Assembly (NCBI GenBank): GCA_904420215.1
Contig: CAJFUR010000063.1
Location: 1-33,667 of the forward strand
From: an uncultured Eggerthellaceae bacterium
Lineage (GTDB): Bacteria; Actinomycetota; Coriobacteriia; Coriobacteriales; Eggerthellaceae
DNA: 33,667 nt
Direction: 5' to 3'
How positions within the stretch are numbered: position 1 is the first letter of the stretch; the number at the start of each line of letters is the position of its first letter. The position numbers and the translations under genes are program-made. The notes beneath the pieces were generated by a model. That model worked only from the letters and a program-made list of their open reading frames with translations. It made no database searches and was not told the DNA's origin. This document shows, one piece after another, positions 13,983 through 22,400 of this stretch.

Positions 13983-14032
13983 TTGCTCCTCCCAATTGCT
14001 CATGGTATCATGAATCCATGATTTCATGGATT
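13983..14032 (+). promoter_or_regulatory. Promoter and operator of the VapBC-like pair
   Basis: TTGCTC (13983-13988), 17 bases, TATCAT (14006-14011) form a promoter. CATG occurs four times exactly 8 bases apart (14001, 14009, 14017, 14025), overlapping the -10 and start site. AATCCATGA (14013-14021) and TCATGGATT (14024-14032) form a perfect inverted repeat. This is the arrangement expected for autorepression by an AbrB-type antitoxin. Confidence 0.65.
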
Positions 14033-14046
14033 TCAAGGAGGTTCGC

Positions 14047-14475
14047 ATGGAGGCAACGGTCATCGGCACGCGCATTTCGTCATCGGGGCAAACCACCGTT
14101 CCTTCCTCCATCCGGGACGCCTTGCAGGTGGGCATTGGCGGCACCATCTACTGGTGCGCCGGCGAACGGGAAACGGCGCGCGTGTCTTCGAAGCCGTCCC
14201 TCGCCTCGCCTCCCCACTCGGCCGACGCCTCGCCCTCGGCGAAGCCTTGCGCCACGGGCGACAGGCTGCACTTATCAGGCGAATGCGTCAAAGACGCTGC
14301 GTTCCTTGGCGCACTTGACGTACCGGGAGTGGCCACACACGCGCCGGAAGCATCCGGGCCAAGCGAATGGCCGAGTTCCTTTTGGGCAACGCTTGGCGCG
14401 TTGGACGACCCGAGCTTCGTCGTGCCCCCCGAACTCGACTACGCCGACGACGCCGCGCGCCTTTCGTTCGACTGA
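14047..14475 (+). CDS. AbrB/MazE-type antitoxin (VapB-like)
   Basis: This 142-residue protein opens with a SpoVT/AbrB swapped-hairpin domain, ATVIGTRISSSGQTTVPSSI (residues 3-22), then RDALQVGIGGTIYW. This is the DNA-binding part of AbrB-type antitoxins. The rest is Ser/Pro/Ala-rich and ends in an acidic segment (PPELDYADDAARLSFD) that could block the partner toxin's active site. It is longer than usual VapB antitoxins (70-90 residues). Start ATG 14047 has a perfect AAGGAGG; ATG 14026 is rejected because it lies upstream of that site. The PIN toxin gene follows after 11 bases. The CATG repeat operator lies directly upstream. Confidence 0.8.
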   Translation: MEATVIGTRISSSGQTTVPSSIRDALQVGIGGTIYWCAGERETARVSSKPSLASPPHSADASPSAKPCATGDRLHLSGECVKDAAFLGALDVPGVATHAPEASGPSEWPSSFWATLGALDDPSFVVPPELDYADDAARLSFD

Positions 14476-14486
14476 AAGGCACCGCC

Positions 14487-14894
14487 ATGTACATTCTCGA
14501 TTCCGATGTCTGCATAGAACTCATGAGGGGAAACATGCCGGCCGTCCGCGAAGTGCTGGAACACACGTCCCCCCGTTTGATCAAGATCCCCGCCGTGGTG
14601 AGATACGAACTGGTGTGCGGCGCCCTCAAAAGCGCCCATCCGGAAAAGAATCTGCTGATCACCGAAACGTTCCTGGCTCCATTCGAAACGCTTCCATTCG
14701 ATGCGCGCTGCGCCGTCGCCGCCGCGCGCATCAGGGCCGACTTGGAGTCGAAAGGACAGAAGATCGGCCCTACCGACCTCCTTATCGCGGGAACCGCCCA
14801 GGCACATGGGGGCGTGTTGGTCACCCGCAACACGCGCGAGTTCGCAAAGGTGGGCAATCTGGCCCTCGAAACGTGGGACGACATAGAATGGTGA
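14487..14894 (+). CDS. PIN-domain toxin (VapC-like ribonuclease)
   Basis: This 135-residue PIN-domain protein shows the expected metal-binding residues: D5 in MYILDSDVCIELMRG, E41 in AVVRYELVCGA, D97 in KIGPTDLLIAGTA, and the VTRNTREF element at about 112-119. VapC toxins cut tRNA or rRNA with Mg2+ and are held inactive by the antitoxin. The length and motif order are normal, so the toxin looks intact. It is cotranscribed with the antitoxin gene 11 bases upstream (start ATG 14487). A TetR gene follows after 141 bases. Confidence 0.9.
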   Translation: MYILDSDVCIELMRGNMPAVREVLEHTSPRLIKIPAVVRYELVCGALKSAHPEKNLLITETFLAPFETLPFDARCAVAAARIRADLESKGQKIGPTDLLIAGTAQAHGGVLVTRNTREFAKVGNLALETWDDIEW

Positions 14895-15035
14895 GCGGGC
14901 AGAATGGCGAATGGGGCGCCTTCCGCATGCGGGCAACGGCGAAACGGACGGGGCGCCTTTCTCGCACGGGCAATAACAGAGCGATTGCAAGCCCCCGTTA
15001 GGGGCAGCCTTATTAGGGGCAGACAAGGGACCGGC

Positions 15036-15668
15036 ATGGGAAGACCTGCGAAAGATTCCGAGGGGCCGAACGCCGTCGAACGCATGGAAGACGCGTTTTG
15101 GGAATGCCTGCGCAAGACGCCCTTCGAGAAGATCACCGTGCGCGACATCGTGGAGCGCGCCGGCGTGAATCGCAACTCCTACTACTACCATTTCGGCGGC
15201 ATGTGGGATTTGGCCGAATCGTCGGTGCACGACACGATGATGCTGGAATTCGCCCACATGCTCCTTGACGAGAGGCTGACCGCCAAGCAGCTGATGGACG
15301 GCATCAGCTCGATGCGGGACGCGCCGGCGCGGTTCGGCAAGCTGCGCCTGCTTGCAGGGCCCAACGGCAACCAGAGGCTTCTGGGCATCGCCCGAGACGC
15401 CATCGTGGGGGAATGGCTCAGGATGTACGGCATTGCCGAAGCCGACCTGAACGAAAGCACCATGGCCGTCATAGAGTTCGTCTTCGGCGGAGTGGCCGCG
15501 CTGTGGGCGAGCAACCAGTTCGCAGACGTGGAACGGCTGGTGCACGCCGTCACGCATTCCGGGCTGGTGGCGCACAATCTCGAGGCGCTTCGCCAGGAAC
15601 TCGCGGCCATCCAGCGCGAAGCCGAGCGGCAGGGAAAGCCCACCGCGCCTACGCCGGCGCCGGCGTAG
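15036..15668 (+). CDS. TetR family transcriptional regulator
   Basis: This 210-residue regulator has the helix-turn-helix ITVRDIVERAGVNRNSYYYH at about residues 30-49, followed by the helix-4 start FGGMWDLAESSV. A mostly helical C-terminal domain contains VIEFVFGGVAALWASNQF. The C-terminus is a short Pro/Ala tail (PTAPTPAPA), part of which is encoded by a perfect palindrome. Start ATG 15036 follows AAGGGA. The direct repeat TTAGGGGCAG at 14998-15007 and 15013-15022 lies just upstream and may be an autoregulatory site. No effector is evident. It could act on the membrane-protein gene at 13036-13845, whose promoter carries two TGGAC-N5-GTCTA sites. Confidence 0.85.
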   Translation: MGRPAKDSEGPNAVERMEDAFWECLRKTPFEKITVRDIVERAGVNRNSYYYHFGGMWDLAESSVHDTMMLEFAHMLLDERLTAKQLMDGISSMRDAPARFGKLRLLAGPNGNQRLLGIARDAIVGEWLRMYGIAEADLNESTMAVIEFVFGGVAALWASNQFADVERLVHAVTHSGLVAHNLEALRQELAAIQREAERQGKPTAPTPAPA

Positions 15669-15672
15669 GCGC
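15645..15672. terminator. 28-base perfect palindrome spanning the TetR stop codon
   Basis: GCGCCTACGCCGGC (15645-15658) is followed directly by its exact reverse complement (15659-15672). The TAG stop (15666-15668) lies inside the right arm. No T-run follows. It probably marks the 3' end of the TetR transcript. Confidence 0.6.
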
Positions 15673-15868
15673 CCACGCACAAGATCCGGCCGCATGCGTC
15701 AGAGATGGTGCAGCGTCGTCAACCTGCAAGCAACCGCCGGTCACGGCCCATCCGCCATCCCCTGCATGCCTCGCCGGCTCGAACGCGTACCCCGTCGCCG
15801 CTTCCGCTCCTGCCAGCCGCAAAACCCATGGCCCTCCCTACAGTCCAAACGCGCCCGAACGTTTTCGC

Positions 15869-15874
15869 TACAAT
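15869..15874 (+). promoter_or_regulatory. Possible -10 element of the TIGR04076 gene
   Basis: CGCTACAATGG contains TACAAT at 15869-15874, 62 bases before the start codon. The -35 is poor (TCCAAA at 15844-15849, 19 bases away), so this is tentative. The remaining spacer (15673-15860) shows nothing else. Confidence 0.35.
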
Positions 15875-15935
15875 GGTTTTTGCCGCACCCGGCCGCGCCC
15901 AGCTGCGCCGGCACCCAACCAGAAGGAGAAGCATC

Positions 15936-16379
15936 ATGAAACACCGCGTGAAAGTGACCGTCCTCGAAACGACGGTGAACGAGGAACTGCAGAAGGAATA
16001 CCTCGCAAACCCCGCAAGCGGCCCCTGCCCCTGTTTCAAACCCGGCGACGCCTACGACTTCTGGCGCGAACCCGACCGCGACGACTTCTACAAGTTCGGG
16101 CGGGGCTGCGGCACGAACGACGCCGGCGACGGGCAGGACTTCCCGTGCGCCGAGGCATGGGACTGCATCAGCCGTTACGTGTATTCCGGCCTGCAGGGCG
16201 GCGCCTTCATGCACAACTGGACGAACGACGACCGCGTCATGATAGCCTGCTACAACGACGGCACCCGCCCGGTGGTGTTCAAGCTCGAACGCATAGACGA
16301 AGCCGAAGACGAGGCCGACCGCGCCTATTTGGCCGCGAAGGACTTCTCCTGCGGACAGGAAGACGCCTACACCGGCTAG
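15936..16379 (+). CDS. TIGR04076 family protein
   Basis: This 147-residue protein matches the small TIGR04076 family. It has KHRVKVTVLETTVNEELQKE at the start, then GPCPCFKPGDAYDF, CAEAWDCISRYVYSGLQGG with the family's C-x-x-A-W-x-x-I element, MIACYNDGTRPVVFKLERID as the conserved last strand pair, and an acidic C-terminal extension. Eight cysteines, two of them as CPC, suggest metal or redox chemistry, but the function of the family is unknown. ATG 15936 has AGAAGGAGA upstream. It is a single gene, convergent with the giant surface-protein gene, and shares the hairpin at 16452-16490 with it. Confidence 0.82.
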   Translation: MKHRVKVTVLETTVNEELQKEYLANPASGPCPCFKPGDAYDFWREPDRDDFYKFGRGCGTNDAGDGQDFPCAEAWDCISRYVYSGLQGGAFMHNWTNDDRVMIACYNDGTRPVVFKLERIDEAEDEADRAYLAAKDFSCGQEDAYTG

Positions 16380-16451
16380 TGCCGAGAACGCGACACAAAG
16401 CCGCTGGCCGGATCAGCGTGCGGGCGGCATATCAGGCACCGGCATGAGGCA

Positions 16452-16490
16452 CGGGCATCGGGCGGCAGCGGCAGCGGCACCCGATGCCCG
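16452..16490. terminator. Hairpin between converging TIGR04076 and giant surface-protein genes
   Basis: CGGGCATCGGG (16452-16462) and CCCGATGCCCG (16480-16490) are perfect 11-bp arms around a 17-base loop. It begins 8 bases beyond the surface-protein stop on the minus strand and 72 bases after TIGR04076 on the plus strand, so it could act for both. No T-run is present on either side. Confidence 0.6.
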
Positions 16491-16498
16491 CACCCGCG

Positions 16499-19400
16499 TC
16501 AGCGGCGGCGCGCTGCGCGGGCGGCCGGGCGCGCTGCGCGGGCGGCGCGCAGCTTCAGGGCCGCCACGCCCGCAACCAGCGCGGCAAGAGCGGCCGCCAG
16601 CGCAACGGCCAGCATCGGGCCGCCGTTGGCATCGCCCGTCTCCGGCAGCGTGGGCTCGGAGTCGCCCGCCGCGGGAACCTGCGGCGCGGCGTAGGCGTTC
16701 ACGAACACCGGGCTCGCGCCGTCGGCATAGGACCACTCGGCCACCAGTTGCCCGGCCCCGTTGTCGCGCACGCTCACGTGGATGGAATACACCGCGTCGT
16801 CGTAGGTGACGCCTTCGGCGTCGCCTGCAATTTCCACCATCTCGTAGTCATGCTCGCCCGGCTCGGTGTAGCGGATGGCGTCGAACAGGACGCCTCCCTT
16901 CGCGTCGTTGGCCGCCGAAAGCACAACCGGGTCGTCCACCCCCTCGGTCACCTCGCGCAACTCGAAGGCGAACTCGCCTTCTTCAAGGCTGCGCCCCGTC
17001 AGGCTCTTGGAGGCCATGAGCCGCAGGCTCGCCGGGTTCGCCGCATAGGAGTTCTCGAACGTCACGGCATTGCCGTTGGCGCCGGCCACCTCCCACGCAA
17101 CGCTCAGGGTTCCGCTGCCGCCGTCGGTTACGGTGGCCGTCACGGCATAGGTGGCCGTGTCGTATTTCACGCCGGCAAGCTCGCCTTGCACGGCACCCTC
17201 GGGCACCACCTCGCCAAGCGTGTATGCGTACACGCCCGGAGCCGTGAACGTGATGGGCTCGAAATCCACCGCGCCAGCAGCGTCGTTGACGGCGGTGTAC
17301 GTGGTGCCGTCTGCGGCTTCGAGCGCAAACGCGAACGCGCCTTCCTCCAGCGGGTGGTCGAGCCCGCCGGCGTCGAGCACCTTGGTGACGGACAGGTTGC
17401 CCGCGCCCGTGGGCGAGCTGTCCACGGGGTCTACGCCGTAAACGTTGGTGAAAGTGAAGTCGTTGCCGCCGGTTGCAGAGGCGTCGGGGGCCTTGGTCAC
17501 CGAAATGGTGCCGTCGCCGTTGTCAACCACGGTCACGACGACGGTCTTCGTGGCAACGGGATCGTTGTCCACGCCGTCGAACGCGCCGCTTTCGGTGATG
17601 GTGTAAGTGAACTCCTTCGTGCGTTGGCCCAGCCGCTGGACGTCGGCCTCGCCGTCGCCCGCGCCGTCGCCCCCGGCTGCGTCCGCATCGCCACCGTCGC
17701 CCTCGGCCGCGCCCGCAACGGTGCCCGTGTCGCCGAACACGCCCTCCATGGTGAAGGCGATGCCGCCGAACTTCACATTGCCGGCCGCGTCATTGGTCAC
17801 CTGCGTGATGCCGTCCTCGGGCATCGGCGCGCCGTCGGAGCCGTTCAGCGTGAACGTGTACGCCCCGGCTATGCCGTCAAGCGTCGGCGGGTTGTCGCCA
17901 GACGCCACGGCCAGCGCCTTGCTGCCCGCAATCTCAAGGGAGAAGACGTCGTCGGTGCCATACACGTTCTCGAACGCCAGCACGCCGCCGCTGTCTGCCG
18001 GGTACACCACCCGCGCCGTCAGGTTGCCTGCGCGGTCGTCGGTCACTTCCACCACGATGTCGAACGACTGCGTCTTGGCCGTGATGCCGTCGTCGGCCAA
18101 GCCGTCGGTCGCTTCGGACACGGTGTACTGGTAGGTGTACACGTCCGCCGCGCCCGAGGTGTCCACCGTGGCGATTTTCGCTGCCACGTCGCGGTTGAGA
18201 GACGCGGTGGTGTAGGTCAGCTCGCCGAAGGCCACCGCTCCGGCGGCGTCGTTGGTGCCCGTGGCAACCACTCCGCCGGCAGCGTCCAACTTGTTGCGGA
18301 CCTCGAACGTGAACTGGCCGTTTTCGAGCGGGCGGTTCTCAAGCGACTTCGTGGCCGCAATGCGCGCGTCGGCGTTGCCGCCCACCGTCACCTCGCCCGC
18401 GTCGTAGGCGTTGTCGAACGTCAGCGTCACCGGGCTTTCCGTTGCCGTGGTCGTGCGGCCCGCAGTGACGGAAGACCGAACCTCGCCGTCCACCTTGGTG
18501 GTCACCGTCAGCACGCCCCTGCCGTCGTCGGCCGCCTCGATGACCACGCGGTAAACGTGGTCGTCGTTGGCATAGCCTTCGGCCTCGGTGCCCACGTATC
18601 CCGTTTCGGCCACGGTGAACTCGTAGGACTTGCCGTCGTCGTCCAGCGTGAACACATGGTTCAGCGGCACGGCCACGGTGCCCATGCTTACGTTGGCCGC
18701 GTCTTCCGTGGCACCCAGCGTTGCCGCAACGTTCTGGTACGTCACCGGGTCGCTGCCGAAAAGCGCCTTGGCGTCGTCGCTCACCGGCGTCAGCGTGAAC
18801 GTGAAGTCGCCGGCAGCCTGCGCGCGCCCGGTCATGTTCTTCGCAATCTGCAGGCCCACCTGGGCGTCGTAGTCGGCGCTGCCCGTGCCGTACACGTTGG
18901 TGAACGTGCCGTTTTCCACCACGGCCGTGGCCACCAGCTGCCCGGTGGGGTTGCCCTCCTGGTCGCGGTCGGTCACCGTCACGGTCACCGTGGCCACGTT
19001 GTCCTCGTCGTAGGCAATGCCGGGGTTCGCCGTGGCGTCGTCCACCACCTCGGTCACCGTGTAGGTGTAGGTGCCCGCCTTGTTGTAGGCAATGCTGCCG
19101 AAATCGAACTGCGCGGTCTTGCCGTCGGCTTCGGTGGGAGCGCTCACGGCAACCACGTCCACCACGTTGCCCTCCGCATCCTGGGGCATGGGGGTGTCCT
19201 CGCTGCCGGGCGTCAGCTTGAAGGCAAACTCGTACCCGTCGGTCCACGCATGCCCCTCGAACACCTTCGCAAGCTGGAAGCCGGCCACCGTGCCGTCCGT
19301 CCTGTCCGCCGTGTAGACGTTGGCGAAAACGAGGCTGGAGGCGGTCACGCCGTCCTCGAGCATAACGCCGGCGGTGTCCACGGTGGCCGTCATGGTGCCG

Positions 19401-22400
19401 TCGAGGTTGTCTTCCACCTGCACGGTCACAATGCGCCCGTCGGCATCGTAGGCAGTGCCCCGGACGGTGTAGCCGTTCTCTTCGGTGGCTTCGTCGGGCA
19501 GGACTTCCCTCACCAGGAAGGTGTAGGTGCCAGCCTTCTCGAACACGATGCCGCCCAAGCTCGCCTTGTGGCCGGCGGTGTCCTTCCCAATGGTGGCCTC
19601 GGCGGAGCCGCCGGCGCTCAGGTGCACCTCACCGGCGTCCGCGGCGGCCTGCGTTTCCTCGCCGTAGGGTTCCACGGAAAACGCGAAGCTGTCGGAGTCG
19701 AGCCACGCGCCGCCTTCGCGGCCGGTGAACGACTTCTCCACTTCAATGGACGTTTCTGCCGGCGCCGGCGCATAGGCGTTCTCGAACAGGCCGTCGTCCA
19801 CGCCCACGTTCGCCACCAGCTGCCCCGTGCCGGGGTCGGTCACGGTCACGGTCACTTTCGCCTCGTGCGTGTCGTAGGCCACGCCGGCAACGGTGTAGCC
19901 GTTCTCTTCGGTTGCCGCACCGGGCAGGACTTCCTTCATCGTGAACGTGTAGGTGCCCGCCTTCGTGAAGGTCATGCCGGCAAAGGAGAACTGCTCGGCC
20001 TCGCCGGCCACAAGCCCCGTCGCACCCGCCACTTCGGCCGAGGCAGACGCGCCATGCGCTTGGGCAAACGTCTGGTCGCCCACCATGATGCTGCCATCGG
20101 AAGCGGCGGTTGCGTCGTCCGGCGTCAGCAAGAAGGAGAACCTGTCGGCATCCTGCACGTCGCGGCCGGTGAACAGCTTGGCGCCGCCAACCTCCACCAA
20201 GGCGGTGGGGTCGGCCCTATAGACGTTCTCGAACGCAACCACCGGGGTTTCGCCGGCGGGGAACTCGGTTGCTTCGCCCTGGTCGTCCGTCACCTTGGTA
20301 AGGGTGTGCATGGTGCCGTCGCCGTTGTCCACCACGGTGATGTCCACGGTGTACACGGTGTCGTCGTATGCCACGCCGCCGGCATTGCCCCGCACCTCCG
20401 TTACCGTGTAGGTGTAGGTTTTGCCTGCGTCGGTTTGGTCGAAGGCAAGGCTGCCCAGCTTGTTCATTACCACAGGCTGCCCGTCCGCACTGCCCTGCGG
20501 GTTGACGAACGAGGCGTCGCCTGCGGGCACCGCAAGTTTCTCGGGCGTGCCCTCTGCCGCGGCAATGGCGAACTCGAACTCGCCCTGCGCCATGGCGCGT
20601 CCCTCAAGCGTCTTCTGCACGTCCAGCGCACCGTGCGCGCCGTACACGGTGGAAGCGCGGTAGACGTTCTCGAAGCGGTTGGCGTTCGCGCCGGAACCGT
20701 AGTTCACCGTCGCCTCGAGCGTGCCGTCGTTGTTCGCAACGGTCACCGCCACCGTGCACACGTGCGTGTCGTAGGCGATGCCCTCGAAGGTGTAGCCGTT
20801 CCCCTCGGTTGCCCCGGCAGGCAGCGTTTCGCGCATCTGGAAGGTGAACGTGCCCGCCCGCTTGAACGTGATCCCGTCGAAGGAGAAGGGCGCCGCAGTG
20901 CCGCTGGCCGCCGTGCCGGAAACCTCGGCCATGTTGGCGGGCAGTTCCACGGCGCCGGCCTGAATGGCGGCCTGCGTTTCCGGGCTTGGTTCCAGCACGA
21001 AGGAAAACTCGTCGTCGGCCTGCATGTCGCGGCCGGTCAAAACCTTCGAGCCCTCGACGGAAGCCGTGGCGGGGGCAACGTTGTACTCGTTGCGGAAAAC
21101 CTGCTCGTTGCCGGCAGTCTGGTCGTCGTCGCTGTACGTGGGCACGGCGTTGATGACAACGCCTCCGTCGTCCTCGGTTTCACTCACCACCACGCTCACC
21201 GTTTTCGTGCTCTTGTCGTAGGTCATGCCGTTGACGGCGGGCGTGGCTACCTCGGTCACCCGGTAGACGTAGGTGTAGCCCGCATCGTTGCCCGTGTATG
21301 CTATGTCGCCGAACACGAACCTATTGTCGCTGTTGGCAACCGTGATGCGCCCGTCCTGCGCGCCTGCGGGCATGGGCACGTCCGCCGCCTCGACGACGTC
21401 CGGGGCGTCAAGAGACCCGCCCTCGGTTTCGAACCCGCCCACCGCTTCAAGCTGCACGGAGAACATGCCGCTGGCAAGGTTCTTGCCCACATCGCCCGAG
21501 TTGTTCGCATACTCCTTGGTAAACAACAGGCTCACCGCATCGCCTGTGGCGGAATACGTGTTGGCGAAGGTGGCCACGTTGTCGGCAACGGGGGTTTCGC
21601 CCTGCACGCCCGCATCGTTGACAACTTGCGTCATGGCAGACGCCACTTCCATGGTGCCGTCGCCCGCATCGGTCACCGTCACCACCACGCGATACCGCGC
21701 GCTGGAGTAGTTCACGCCGAGAATCTGGTCGATGCCGCCAACCACCTCGGCAATGGTGTAGGTGTAGGTGCCCGGCGCCTCAAACTCCATGTTGCCGAAA
21801 CTGGCCTGGTGCCCCGCAGCGTCTGCGCCAATGGTAACCCGCGTCTGGGCAGGCAGGGGCATGTCGGCCGCCGCAATGCTCGCGCCATGCACGTCCGTGC
21901 CGCCCACGGCAGATATCTCGAACGAGAATTCGTCGGTGTCGCGCCAGTCGCGCCCGGTGAAGTCTTTGGCCACCTGCAGGTATGTGGCGCCGTCCAGTTT
22001 CACTGAATCCGCGTGGTACGTGTTGACGAAGGAGGCCTGTGCCGTTTGGCCGGCCACGATGGCGCCCGTGTCTCCCGTGGCGTCCGTCTGCGTGTAGCCG
22101 GCGGGCATGGCGGCTTCGTCCTCGCTCACCGTGTAGGTTGCCCCGGCGGGCAGGCCCTCCACCTTCAAAGTCTCGCCGTTCTTGAGCGTGAACGTGCCGC
22201 CGTCGCCCAGTTTCCACGCGGAACCATGCGGCGAGCCGTCGCTGCCGTAGACCTGCGCGTCGAACGTCGCGCCCTCTTCGATGCCCCCCAGCCCGAGCGT
22301 GAACCTGAAGCTGGTGCCGTCGTCGCCGGCGTGTGCGGCATCCGGCAGCTCGAAGCCCTCGGCCGCAGCCAGCGTCTTGGTCACTTCGAGCGAGCCCGGC

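Noticed and set aside
16484-22006. Very long plus-strand open frame (1,840 codons) opposite the giant surface-protein gene
   Set aside because: It is rich in His, Arg, Val and Gly with no domain, and exists because the real minus-strand gene has GC-biased third positions. The minus-strand frame shows clear VWA, pilin-repeat and LPXTG features.
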